From Culturomica sp. (GTDB lineage: Bacteria > Bacteroidota > Bacteroidia > Bacteroidales > Marinifilaceae), in assembly GCA_031262745.1 (NCBI GenBank), contig JAISHE010000070.1, positions 1 to 47,663 of the forward strand: a DNA stretch of 47,663 bases. Reading direction: 5' to 3'. The notes under the pieces were generated by a model. That model was given only the letters and a program-made list of their open reading frames with translations. It was not told the DNA's origin and did not search any database. Positions 1 to 7,644 of this stretch are shown piece by piece. Numbering within the stretch: the stretch's first letter is position 1; each line of letters opens with the position of its first letter. The translations under genes were made by a program, and so were the position numbers.

Positions 1-707
1 CTAACATTCCGAAGCAGAGGCATTTCCACTTCCAAAATCATATTGACAATCTCCTCTATTTTGGTATGATATAATTTCGGACTTTCTTTGAAAAACGGGT
101 AGTAGCCTTTTTGCAAATACTTTTCAAAATATTGCAGCGGTTTCACTTTTTGCAGTATCTCTTGGGCTATTTCATAATGATTTTTGAGAATGTCATCCAG
201 CGAAAGAATAGGAAAATCCGTTCCTAAGTCAAAATTCAAAAACTCGCGAAACGAAAGTCCTTGCATTTCATACATTATTGCACGACGGCTCAAATCCGCA
301 CGTGCGTTGAGAATTTCGAGCAATGACGAGCCTGTGAAAACAATTTTCAACTCCGGAAAATCATCGTAGATATTTTTCAGCTCAACCGACCAATCGGGGT
401 ATTTATGCACTTCGTCGAGAAAAAGGTATTTGCCACCACGCTTGGCAAAACTTTCAGCGAGCGAGAGCAAACGGTTGTCGCTAAACCAGATATTATCCGA
501 ACTAACATACAGTGCTGAGTCTACTTCGGCGGCAAGGTTGCGTTTTATGTATTGCAACAACAGGGTTGTTTTGCCAATGCCTCGTGCTCCGCGTATGCCT
601 ATAAGTTGGCTGTCCCAATCAAATTCATCAAGGCAGCTGCGAACAAAATCCAATTTAGTGCGAGCTATCTTCTTTTGAGAACTTTCTATCAGTGTTTCCA
701 TAATCAT
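1..707 (-). CDS. AAA+ ATPase, DUF4143 (AAA_14) family, 3' end beyond window
   Basis: Open frame on the minus strand running off base 1; about 235 codons are present and no stop is reached. Counting from the ATG at 701, a Walker A loop GARGIGKT lies at residues 38-45, Walker B with LFLDE at about 93-97, a sensor-type TGSS at 123-126 and the LSFREFL stretch at about 149-155 that marks AAA_14/DUF4143 proteins. The C-terminal DUF4143 part is off the window. Two in-frame ATGs (707 and 701) are possible; the GAGGA just upstream is better spaced for 701. The cellular role of this family is not settled: homologues are numerous, variable and often mobile in Bacteroidota. A second member lies at 36174-37406, and both carry a palindrome over the promoter. 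Confidence 0.85.
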   Translation of the reverse strand, partial: MIMETLIESSQKKIARTKLDFVRSCLDEFDWDSQLIGIRGARGIGKTTLLLQYIKRNLAAEVDSALYVSSDNIWFSDNRLLSLAESFAKRGGKYLFLDEVHKYPDWSVELKNIYDDFPELKIVFTGSSLLEILNARADLSRRAIMYEMQGLSFREFLNFDLGTDFPILSLDDILKNHYEIAQEILQKVKPLQYFEKYLQKGYYPFFKESPKLYHTKIEEIVNMILEVEMPLLRNV

Positions 708-728
708 TCCTCATTTAATTTCACACTG

Positions 729-760
729 CAAAGATAGTAAATTGTCGGTTATAACCAACA
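729..760 (-). promoter_or_regulatory. Promoter of the AAA+ ATPase at 1-707, overlapped by a palindrome
   Basis: On the minus strand TATCTTTG (729-736) matches the Bacteroidota -7 box TAnnTTTG. A TTG lies 19 bases upstream at the -33 position, and that TTG is inside the palindrome at 743-760. The predicted leader is about 20 nt. The overlap of palindrome and -33 box suggests repression by a dimeric DNA-binding protein; that is inference. Confidence 0.6.
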
Positions 761-826
761 GAAATATTATAAAATTGTCGGTTGTAACCAACAATTTTGA
801 TTTGATTTTGTCGGTTGTAGCCGACA
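743..826. repeat. Three 18-bp palindromic repeats at exact 33-bp spacing
   Basis: Copies start at 743, 776 and 809 and have the form TGTCGGTT-2 nt-A(A/G)CC(A/G)ACA. The third copy has perfect GTCGG/CCGAC arms; the first two have one C/A mismatch per half. The copy at 776 extends into a 28-bp inverted repeat (771-798) with AAAATTGT arms. The 15-bp spacers are AT-rich and unrelated to each other. The first copy covers the -33 box of the ATPase gene. Operators, or a nucleation array for a multimeric regulator, are the likely reading. Confidence 0.75.
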
Positions 827-869
827 GAATAAGATAGATAGCGCAAAATGATAGAGTAATAGTTGAACA

Positions 870-1871
870 TTAAAGTTTTTTTGGTATATCAATAATACCT
901 AATGCTTCCTGTATTTTGGGGTGTATGGTCGTGCCGAGCCAATCTATTTTAATGTCATAATCAAACGATAATACAGACGATGAAGAAATCGTAACCGCTT
1001 TTTTAAACTTAATATTCAGCAAGTTCAGCAATTGGAATGGAACAACTTCGCTAAAAACTGCCACATTAGGGAAATGTTTTACATAATCTATTGTATCACG
1101 CGGGTGTGTCTTTAGCAATATTTCTTCTTTAGGATAGGTTTTAATAATATTTTGATACAATTGGATTTGTTCTTCTTCGTATAGAATGCCATCAACATAA
1201 AATGTTTGTGTGAATATTATTATTGATTTCTCGAAAAGTGGAGATAATATTTTGGGTGTAAGATTGAAAAGATGTAAAATATTTTCCTTTTTTTCTTTGT
1301 CCGAATTGTTCCATAAATCATTTAAAGAACGCACATGTTTAATTTTACCAGATAATTCCGGCAAATCTTCACATTCTGCCGATAATATAAGTTCTTTACA
1401 CTGCTTATTTTCTCCATAAGGTCTGAGAAACAAAGGTCCAAATATTAAGTCGGACATTAATCTTACGATGAAAAAAGATCTCAAATGTTTGTTTTTTTTG
1501 TAAAAGGTGCCACCATAATAATATGTAATGGCATAAGGTCCATCTTCAAGCAGAGTGTATGTTTTGTTGCCTATCAACACGGATGAATATGTCAAATGAT
1601 CCAAAGCATAAATAGGTTTAGTCCTCAGAAAACTCCACCTGAGTGATGCAAAAAGTCCTAGAATTATACGGAATATACATCGAGAAATTACGCTGTTTCG
1701 CTTCTTTAAGAAATGGTATTTTGGTAGTTTTTTTATTATATAATCAGGCAGACCGCTGCTTACGAAGAAAAAAGTAGAATTAAAATCCGCAGTAGAACAG
1801 TGTAAATAATACAACAATAAAGTGTACACAGTATCTACTATACAAACTTTTGATGTTTTTTCTTTTTTCAT
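870..1871 (-). CDS. Glycosyltransferase family 52 (sialyltransferase-like)
   Basis: 333 aa, soluble GT-B type protein without a signal peptide. Diagnostic features are ILLKTHPRD at about 251-259, a VPFQLL segment at 277-282 and a serine run SSSS at 296-299. These correspond to the HPR, PxE-like and SS motifs by which GT52 and bacterial sialyltransferases bind the CMP part of the donor. The GT52 family includes lipooligosaccharide sialyltransferases. It is the last gene of the minus-strand glycan operon, 19 bp after the aldolase and two genes after a CMP-sugar synthetase-like gene, which supports a CMP-activated donor. The acceptor and the exact sugar cannot be read from sequence; some GT52 members use UDP-sugars instead. 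Confidence 0.75.
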   Translation of the reverse strand: MKKEKTSKVCIVDTVYTLLLYYLHCSTADFNSTFFFVSSGLPDYIIKKLPKYHFLKKRNSVISRCIFRIILGLFASLRWSFLRTKPIYALDHLTYSSVLIGNKTYTLLEDGPYAITYYYGGTFYKKNKHLRSFFIVRLMSDLIFGPLFLRPYGENKQCKELILSAECEDLPELSGKIKHVRSLNDLWNNSDKEKKENILHLFNLTPKILSPLFEKSIIIFTQTFYVDGILYEEEQIQLYQNIIKTYPKEEILLKTHPRDTIDYVKHFPNVAVFSEVVPFQLLNLLNIKFKKAVTISSSSVLSFDYDIKIDWLGTTIHPKIQEALGIIDIPKKL

Positions 1872-1890
1872 ATATGTCCGTACAAATGGG

Positions 1891-2901
1891 CTAAATACTT
1901 CCTATAAATTTTTGGTATAGCTCTTCAACATAAGGTTTTGTACACTTTGTAAGCATTTCTGTCGGAATTGTTTTGATAAATTGTTCAAAATCAGAAACAC
2001 TAATATCGTGTTTCTCCAATAGATATGCGGCGAAATTAGGATGGCAATGATAATATCCTGTTAAAAACATATATGGTGAATATCCCCATGTATGAGTTTT
2101 TGCTATGGGCATAATATAATCACTAACGAGTTTAAGAATTAAAGAAATATCATATTTGTAACCAAGTAGAGTATTATAGTAGTTTGCAATTAATTCTGTA
2201 TTCAAGTTGCCGGCTCCACGTCCCATACCGTATAACGAAGCGTCTATTATTAAATCACGAGATGTTTGATAATCAAGAATATCTTGTGCGGTGATAAACG
2301 CCAATTGCATATTGTTGTGGGAATGAAACCCGATTTTGGTTTGTGGAGATAGGCAATTATCCAATACCCTAAAATATTGGCGAAAATCTTCCTTGACCAT
2401 ATATCCGAAACTATCCACAATAGCTACGGAATAAGGAGATAGTTTTGCTATTTCTTCGGCAAGTACAGAATATTCGTCCATGGAATAATCAATAGTAACC
2501 ATAGGTTGCACCAATAACTTATAACCGCTTTTTTGTATTGCTTTGCACATAATCATTGCTTCTCGAACTTGTCGTTTGTAAAAAACAACCCTTATTCCAT
2601 CAATAGAATTGCCGGTATAAGGAGTCAAGTCTGACGGTGTAAATTGAGTTACATCTGCCATAGCCAGAAGCATGCAGTTTTTTCTGTCTTTTGGTATAAA
2701 AGAACTTATTTGTTCAATATTGTTAAATATTGATGAACCTGTTTTATATGGACGATTATTCAAATAGCCAATTTCTACATAATCCATTTTTGCCTCTACC
2801 ATCCCTTGAGCAATGTTTTTAATATTTTGCTCTTCAAAATCCCAGTTTACTATATATCCTCCATCTCTTAATGTACAGTCTAATAAATTATATTTTGACA
2901 T
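1891..2901 (-). CDS. DRE-TIM (HMGL-like) aldolase family protein
   Basis: 336 aa. The N-terminus carries the DRE-TIM signature DCTLRDGG (8-15), in which Asp and Arg hold the metal and the keto acid. GFHSHNN (191-197) supplies the paired metal-binding His residues, and GMGRGAGN (225-232) is the glycine-rich loop of this superfamily. The family cleaves or forms bonds between pyruvate-type enolates and aldehydes (4-hydroxy-2-oxovalerate aldolase) or acyl-CoAs (HMG-CoA lyase, isopropylmalate synthase). There is no dehydrogenase partner of a catechol meta-cleavage pathway here. Instead the gene lies between a CMP-sugar synthetase-like gene and a GT52, so formation of a 2-keto-4-hydroxy sugar acid from pyruvate and a sugar aldehyde is a reasonable but unproven role. 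Confidence 0.8.
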   Translation of the reverse strand: MSKYNLLDCTLRDGGYIVNWDFEEQNIKNIAQGMVEAKMDYVEIGYLNNRPYKTGSSIFNNIEQISSFIPKDRKNCMLLAMADVTQFTPSDLTPYTGNSIDGIRVVFYKRQVREAMIMCKAIQKSGYKLLVQPMVTIDYSMDEYSVLAEEIAKLSPYSVAIVDSFGYMVKEDFRQYFRVLDNCLSPQTKIGFHSHNNMQLAFITAQDILDYQTSRDLIIDASLYGMGRGAGNLNTELIANYYNTLLGYKYDISLILKLVSDYIMPIAKTHTWGYSPYMFLTGYYHCHPNFAAYLLEKHDISVSDFEQFIKTIPTEMLTKCTKPYVEELYQKFIGSI

Positions 2902-2910
2902 AGTTTTGTA

Positions 2911-3549
2911 TTATTTATTTAAAATTAATTGTGCAAGTTCAAAGTCTTCGTACGTATTGATGTCAATAGACTCTATATACGAAACTTCTTTAATATAAGG
3001 TTTTTTGCCTATTCTCCTATGGGTAAGCAAATATTGTGCCTTAGTGAAAACATAGACACCGGAAGTCTCTCTGTATATGGGTACAAGGTCCTGACTTCTC
3101 GGCAAATTTTCAGCATCAAAATTTAGTGCTTCTCCATCACACCATAAGTAATCTTGAATTTTTGTTGCTGTAAATGCAGAGTCGAAATCTTCATCTCTAA
3201 CTTTTTCGATACAATCGTCGATGCTTTTTGCCGTTACAAATGGTGCTGTAGCATGTGCATATACATAGATGTCTGCATCTATTGTACTCATAAATGCATC
3301 AAAAATTTGATTAAAATTAGAAGACTGCAAATCCAATTTCTTATCTCTTCTTAAAAAAGAAATGCCATCTTGCAGATAGCTTGATATACTATCATCGCTA
3401 CAGTATACAAAAATATCTTTTAGAGAATCTACTTGCAGCAGTGTGTTTTGTATATAAACTATAAGCGGATAGCCTCCAAGCAATTTAGTGTTTTTGCCCG
3501 GCAATCTTTCATTATTCAATTTTATTGGTATTACGGCAACAATTTTCAT
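2911..3549 (-). CDS. CMP-sugar synthetase-like cytidylyltransferase (NeuA/KdsB family)
   Basis: 212 aa, a single Rossmann-like nucleotidyltransferase domain. AVIPIK followed by RLPGKN (15-20) is the P-loop-like CTP site of acylneuraminate cytidylyltransferases, where NeuA has IPARxGSKRLPGKN. VYCSDD (48-53), the TAPF segment near 101-104, RSQDL (151-155) and a C-terminal DINTYEDFELA complete the family pattern. The usual LQPTSP is replaced by YAHATAP, and the protein is slightly shorter than typical NeuA. It should activate a 2-keto sugar acid with CMP. No NeuB or NeuC is visible; the next gene, 9 bp on, is an aldolase, so the substrate may be a different ulosonic acid. Confidence 0.8.
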   Translation of the reverse strand: MKIVAVIPIKLNNERLPGKNTKLLGGYPLIVYIQNTLLQVDSLKDIFVYCSDDSISSYLQDGISFLRRDKKLDLQSSNFNQIFDAFMSTIDADIYVYAHATAPFVTAKSIDDCIEKVRDEDFDSAFTATKIQDYLWCDGEALNFDAENLPRSQDLVPIYRETSGVYVFTKAQYLLTHRRIGKKPYIKEVSYIESIDINTYEDFELAQLILNK

Positions 3550-3590
3550 ACTGATATTGTGATTAACAAACTAACAAAGTTAACAATAAT

Positions 3591-4586
3591 TCATTTAGCA
3601 TTTTTATGAAGTTTTCCATAAAAAATCGAAACGATGGCAGTCAAACATACAAATGCAATGTTTGTCGGTTTTAATTTATAGAATCTAAATATGTAGGGTT
3701 TCTTAAATGATTTTAGTATTTCTTTTCTGAAATAATTTTTATTCACTATTTCTTTCCAGCAGAAGAAACCGGTTTGTGAAGATTTACAAAACCCATTGAA
3801 TACAGACGAATACATCTTTATTACAAAAAAATACCATATTTCTCTACTAAACCTGTCATATACCCCTTTGTTTATAAGAAACAATATCATATTCTCTAAC
3901 ATAGATAATAGTTTATCTCCGGCATAATAAGATATTCTGACATTTTTATTTCTAGAAGTACTTGTGTGATTTTTTGACACTCGCCAATAATACAAACAAT
4001 CGGTAATAGTAAATATGTTATTAGTACAGACATAAGCCTTAACAGAAAACAATAAGTCTTCCGGTGTTGTGATTTTTGTGTCGGCAAAACGAATATTATT
4101 TGCCGTTAGAAAATCTTTTCTGTATATATTGTTCCATACGCTACCATTAAACATCTGGCTCAATAATTGAATGTTGTTTTGCCCCATGTCTGCGTTAAAT
4201 ATAAAAGGTTTATCTCCTTTAAAGTAATTGCATCTGACAATATCGGCATCTTTTTCTTTGGCTTTGGTGTATAATTTTTCATACATATCTAACGCACAGT
4301 AATCATCGTGATCACTGAATCCTATATATTCTCCAGTCGCATTGTCCATCCCGATATTCCGAGAATTACCTATATGCATATTTTGTCGGTTTCGGATGAT
4401 TTTTATTCTATAATCTATAGCGGCATATTCTACGGCAATAGTGTCGCTTCCGTCTGTAGGGCAATCCAAGACAATGATAATTTCAATATCTTGCAAGGTT
4501 TGATAGATCAATGTGTTTAAGCATTCAACCAAATACTTACCGGCGTTGTGTACCGGAACTATTATGCTAACTTTCGGCTTCTTCAT
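3591..4586 (-). CDS. Glycosyltransferase family 2 (GT-A)
   Basis: 331 aa. KVSIIVPVHN near the N-terminus, a CPTDGSD nucleotide-binding segment near 52-58 and the metal-binding FSDHDD at about 90-95 (a DxD variant) define a GT2 inverting transferase. TTPEDLLF further on is the usual ED catalytic-base region. A weak hydrophobic stretch near the C-terminus may anchor it at the inner membrane. It directly follows the second GT2 without a gap, so the two are co-transcribed and probably add successive sugars to a capsule, O-antigen or glycoprotein glycan. Sugar specificity cannot be read. Confidence 0.88.
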   Translation of the reverse strand: MKKPKVSIIVPVHNAGKYLVECLNTLIYQTLQDIEIIIVLDCPTDGSDTIAVEYAAIDYRIKIIRNRQNMHIGNSRNIGMDNATGEYIGFSDHDDYCALDMYEKLYTKAKEKDADIVRCNYFKGDKPFIFNADMGQNNIQLLSQMFNGSVWNNIYRKDFLTANNIRFADTKITTPEDLLFSVKAYVCTNNIFTITDCLYYWRVSKNHTSTSRNKNVRISYYAGDKLLSMLENMILFLINKGVYDRFSREIWYFFVIKMYSSVFNGFCKSSQTGFFCWKEIVNKNYFRKEILKSFKKPYIFRFYKLKPTNIAFVCLTAIVSIFYGKLHKNAK

Positions 4587-5423
4587 TTATATATTGTATC
4601 TTCCGCTTTTTCCTTTACTTGCGTGTATTAAAGCTAATAATATGGCTTTTATTTTGCGTAGACTATCTTTTTCCAATATAACTTTGATTATTCTATAAAA
4701 CAGTTGATATTTAAAAAAACTTTTTTTATTATCATCGTATTTTGGATATTTTTTTTCTATTAATATCCTATTTCTAAGCAAATAATATGTTCGTTGTGCA
4801 GAATAGTTGTTGAGTAAGAGTCCTACCTTAGTTTTCTTAAAACTTCCTAAATGATGGAGTAAATTAATACTTGTAACACAGACTGTTTTTATATTGTGAG
4901 TATGTGCTCGCAAACAAAACTCAGTATCAACGCAATCTATCAATAATTTTTCATCAAACAATCCTATGTTGTCAAAAACAGATAGAGGGTATATAGCTCC
5001 GGATGTAATAGCAGTTTCTATGGCTATAATTTCTTTTGATGATGTACGTTTGTTGCCTATATTCGGAGAGAAACATCCAATTTTATCATCAGTACAATTT
5101 TTTACTAATTCTATATATCTCTCAAAATTTCCGTTTTCAAACTTGCTATCCTGATCCATTGTGAGGATGTGTGTATAGCCGTTTTCTTTTGCCCATTGCA
5201 CACAAATATTGAAAGGCTTAGCAAGAAATTCATTTTCTCCTGTGGTGCGAACTTGTATTTTATCGCAGTTTAATTTATCCGTCAGTTCTTTTATCTTGCT
5301 TTGTTCTTTAGGTGTGTTTTCCCATATAATCAACTTATCTACCCAAGGCAAATAACTTTGTATGTTTTCCTCCAATTCTTCCAATTTTGGGAAATAAGAA
5401 CTTACTACTGCAAGGAGTTTCAT
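4587..5423 (-). CDS. Glycosyltransferase family 2, rhamnosyltransferase-like
   Basis: 278 aa. LLAVVSSYFP at the N-terminus, the TMDQDS metal/nucleotide motif near 94-99 and LFDEKLLIDCVDTEFCLRA in the middle follow the layout of rhamnosyltransferase-type GT2 enzymes (DQD motif, then FDExxFxDxxDxEFCxR). The C-terminal ~50 residues are basic and hydrophobic. Its start codon overlaps the stop of the upstream methyltransferase by 4 bases (ATGA type), and its stop abuts the next GT2, indicating translational coupling. The donor could be dTDP-rhamnose, but this is family-based only. Confidence 0.85.
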   Translation of the reverse strand: MKLLAVVSSYFPKLEELEENIQSYLPWVDKLIIWENTPKEQSKIKELTDKLNCDKIQVRTTGENEFLAKPFNICVQWAKENGYTHILTMDQDSKFENGNFERYIELVKNCTDDKIGCFSPNIGNKRTSSKEIIAIETAITSGAIYPLSVFDNIGLFDEKLLIDCVDTEFCLRAHTHNIKTVCVTSINLLHHLGSFKKTKVGLLLNNYSAQRTYYLLRNRILIEKKYPKYDDNKKSFFKYQLFYRIIKVILEKDSLRKIKAILLALIHASKGKSGRYNI

Positions 5424-6352
5424 TTAGCGTATTTTTTTGTCATTAAGAAACAAGCCATATCTCCATCGTGCATCAGATTAAGAACATTAGCTAATTTATC
5501 CAATTTTTTGGTTGCTCTTTTTTTAGTCTTAAGAAATAGGGGAACATTCATATTATATTTCTCGCTATTGATAAATTGAGCAGCACTTGAATCATAAAAG
5601 ATGTCTTTTATTTGGAAACCATGAGATTCAGCAAGCAATGTCATACTTTTAATCGTATGCAAGAAAAAATGCCTTGGTGCATCAATTTGAAACCAATCGC
5701 TTCCATATTTGCGAAAAGCAAAACTATCACACAACGGGACACGAATATATAGCATTCCATCGTCTGCAAGTAACTCATACAGCTTTTTAAACACTTCGTG
5801 TTGATTATCCAAATGTTCAAGTGAATGGTGTAACATGATAAAATCATATTTTCCTGAGTGTTCAAATATATTTTGTTTAAGCACTTTCCAGCCGGTATGA
5901 GATAAAATACCCTTTTCTATGAATGGGTCTATTCCTGTCAGGTCTCTCCATCCCCAAATGCTCATTTCTTGTATAAGGTTACCATCCCCACATCCTATAT
6001 CCAAGATAGCAGTATCTTTTCTCAACCTTTTTAAGATATGCAAAATACTATACTTTTTGAAAGTTCTTAAATATCGTGCTGAGCGAGAGAGCAAGCCGAG
6101 CGAATAAGCCTTGAAAACCAATCTGTGTACTAGATTGCGTATGCTGCTATAATGTTTTTGTGTATGATAAGAATAATATTTATCTGAATCATAATATTTT
6201 GACATTTCTGCCGGCGGATTAATTATTTGTAAGCAACCGCATTCCGAACATTTTAAGTAATCAAATTTCTCACGCAACCCGAACATCATTTCGCGCAATA
6301 CGAGTATTTGATTATTTTTATAATTACCACATATTTTGCAAGTGTCCCTCAT
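5420..6352 (-). CDS. SAM-dependent methyltransferase with N-terminal zinc ribbon
   Basis: 310 aa. CKIC at about 5-8 and CSEC at about 35-38 form a two-CxxC zinc-binding module. After it comes a class I methyltransferase fold: ILDIGCGDGN is the SAM-binding motif I, and LHHSLEHLDN is motif II/III. This architecture is common in sugar C- or O-methyltransferases of polysaccharide loci. It is the first gene of the minus-strand glycan operon, and its start faces the 477-bp non-coding stretch on the right. The methyl acceptor is not determinable. Confidence 0.85.
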   Translation of the reverse strand: MRDTCKICGNYKNNQILVLREMMFGLREKFDYLKCSECGCLQIINPPAEMSKYYDSDKYYSYHTQKHYSSIRNLVHRLVFKAYSLGLLSRSARYLRTFKKYSILHILKRLRKDTAILDIGCGDGNLIQEMSIWGWRDLTGIDPFIEKGILSHTGWKVLKQNIFEHSGKYDFIMLHHSLEHLDNQHEVFKKLYELLADDGMLYIRVPLCDSFAFRKYGSDWFQIDAPRHFFLHTIKSMTLLAESHGFQIKDIFYDSSAAQFINSEKYNMNVPLFLKTKKRATKKLDKLANVLNLMHDGDMACFLMTKKYAK

Positions 6353-6494
6353 TGTTTTGTTATATACTTTTCACATTATAAATACTTCTTACGACACTGA
6401 TTTCACTCTTTATCTTGTTTTATACAAATCATTTTGCATGATTTATTTGTTTTTCCAATGACAAAGATAAGTTTTTCGTATACTAAACCCGAAA

Positions 6495-6714
6495 ATTAGT
6501 GGACTAAAATTAAAAGTTAGTCCATAAAAATCAAAAATTAGTACACTAAAATTAAAATCGAGTGGAATACATATAGAAAATAGTCTATAAAACTTAGAAT
6601 AGATCTCACTAAATATAGAATTTAGTACAATGAATCAAAAGTCGAGTACACTAAAACTGAAAATTAGTCCACTAAAATCAAAAATTTATGGACTAAAATT
6701 GAAATTTAGTCCTA
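6495..6714. repeat. Eleven degenerate 21-bp tandem units in exact register
   Basis: The AGT of the TTAGT core falls at 6498, 6519, 6540, 6561, 6582, 6624, 6645, 6666 and 6708. Units at 6603 and 6687 keep register but have a changed core. The unit core is TTAGTCCACTAAAA followed by a second A-rich run. There are many substitutions but no insertion or deletion across about 220 bp. In the frame of the AGT most units read as a heptad S-x-L-K-x-K-x, but several units contain stops, so it is not coding now. A-runs lie about 10 bp apart, as in bent DNA. Confidence 0.8.
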
Positions 6715-6720
6715 AATATT

Positions 6721-6729
6721 TTATCCACA
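6721..6729 (+). promoter_or_regulatory. DnaA-box consensus TTATCCACA
   Basis: A perfect match to the bacterial DnaA box TTATCCACA immediately downstream of the AT-rich 21-bp array. I see no second clear box close by, so on its own this is weak evidence for DnaA binding. Confidence 0.35.
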
Positions 6730-6785
6730 ATAGTTATAGGATTTGTCAAAATGACCTGAGTAGTGGCAGGTCTTATACAAAAGAC

Positions 6786-6816
6786 AAAGCACCCGTAAGG
6801 CTTTTACAGATGCTTT
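6786..6816 (-). terminator. Probable intrinsic terminator of tRNA(CAU)
   Basis: AAAGCA (6786-6791) pairs with TGCTTT (6811-6816), and an inner GTAA/TTAC pair extends the stem. On the minus strand, the direction of tRNA transcription, the stem is followed by a T-rich stretch (TTTGTCTTTTG). Confidence 0.55.
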
Positions 6817-6829
6817 CACTTAAAATTTG

Positions 6830-6903
6830 TGGTCCCACTTGGGCTTGAACCAAGGACCCCCTGATTATGAGTCAGGTGCTCTAACCGACTGAGCTATAGG
6901 ACC
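6830..6903 (-). tRNA. tRNA with CAU anticodon (elongator Met or lysidine-modified Ile2)
   Basis: The minus strand folds as a complete cloverleaf. The 7-bp acceptor GGTCCTA/TGGGACC pairs fully, the D arm is GCTC/GAGC, the anticodon stem CCTGA/TCAGG encloses loop CTCATAA with anticodon CAT, and the T arm is present. Discriminator A is at 6830; CCA is not encoded. CAU anticodons serve initiator Met, elongator Met and Ile2. The fully paired first acceptor base pair argues against initiator Met. Choosing between elongator Met and Ile2 requires identity-element comparison. Confidence 0.93.
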
Positions 6904-7054
6904 TTCACTGATATAGTGAACTGATGAATTAACATTAGCGGGTGCAAAGATATAGATAAATTTTGATTTTAAAAAAAAGAACGGCTCGAAATCTGTGAGA
7001 AATTCAAAAAAAGCGCTATCTTCGTCATCTATAATCAAATACGAACTAATAAGA

Positions 7055-7528
7055 ATGAAAATTTGTTTGTTGGTAGTGGGTAAGACAGATACCGACTATT
7101 TGAAAGCCGGAATAGAGGAATATTACAAACGTCTTTCCAGATACATAGACTATGAAATGAAAGTGTTGCCTGACATTCGCAATAGTAAGAACATGAGTGA
7201 AACACTGCAAAAAGAAAACGAAGGAAAGTTAATACTTGGAACACTCGCCCCGTCGGACTACGTTTCACTTTTGGATGAAAATGGTAAAATATTCAGTTCG
7301 GTTGAATTTTCCGACTATTTGGTAAGAAAGATGTTGGGAAACATCAAGAGGTTAGTATTTGTGATAGGCGGTCCCTACGGATTTTCGGAGGAAATCTACA
7401 ATCGTGCAAATGATAAAATATCTCTTTCAAAAATGACATTTTCACACCAAATGGTGCGTATGATTTTTACAGAACAGCTATATAGGGCAATGACGATAAT
7501 AAAAGGTGAACCCTATCACCACAAATAA
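7055..7528 (+). CDS. rlmH: 23S rRNA (pseudouridine1915-N3)-methyltransferase RlmH
   Basis: 157 aa, the usual RlmH length. A SPOUT-class methyltransferase that methylates the N3 of pseudouridine 1915 in helix 69 of 23S rRNA in the assembled 70S ribosome. Visible motifs are LVVGKT at the start, RLVFVIGGPYGFSEE (the SAM-binding trefoil knot loop), LSKMTFSHQMVR and the C-terminal EQLYRA ending in PYHHK. The ATG at 7055 was chosen because the family starts with MKI; a frame extension upstream to 6995 is not conserved-looking. It is monocistronic, with a TATCTTCG box near 7016 that resembles a -7 promoter element. Confidence 0.95.
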   Translation: MKICLLVVGKTDTDYLKAGIEEYYKRLSRYIDYEMKVLPDIRNSKNMSETLQKENEGKLILGTLAPSDYVSLLDENGKIFSSVEFSDYLVRKMLGNIKRLVFVIGGPYGFSEEIYNRANDKISLSKMTFSHQMVRMIFTEQLYRAMTIIKGEPYHHK

Positions 7529-7569
7529 ACTTATCTTCTCATTAATTATTCTATTGAGTAGGAATTGTT

Positions 7570-7577
7570 TATCTTTG
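7570..7577 (+). promoter_or_regulatory. -7 promoter box TATCTTTG of the DUF1573-pssA pair
   Basis: Perfect TAnnTTTG match, 68 bases before the DUF1573 start at 7645. No good -33 box is seen at the expected distance. Confidence 0.45.
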
Positions 7578-7644
7578 CAAACAAAGAACAAGTTAAGCGA
7601 CCTTTGAAATTAAATTTAAAGCAACATATACAACATTGAATTTT

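Larger units (their letters stand above)
6353..6829. other. Non-coding stretch between the glycan operon and tRNA(CAU)
   Basis: 477 bases without a credible gene. The left part (6353-6490) is plain AT-rich DNA that must hold the promoter of the glycan operon. The middle is the 21-bp repeat array (6495-6714), followed by a DnaA-box consensus at 6721-6729 and a tRNA terminator hairpin at 6786-6816. A short open frame from 6630 only reads through the array and is not a gene. Confidence 0.7.

Noticed and set aside
743..826. Three regular repeats with spacers as a miniature CRISPR array
   Set aside because: Repeats are 18 bp, palindromic and mutually diverged, the spacers are only 15 bp and AT-rich, and there are no cas genes; a promoter operator fits better.
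6630..6848. 72-codon open frame across the 21-bp array
   Set aside because: It only reads the repeat (SPLKSKI-like heptads) and then runs into the tRNA gene; other units in the same frame contain stops and there is no start context.
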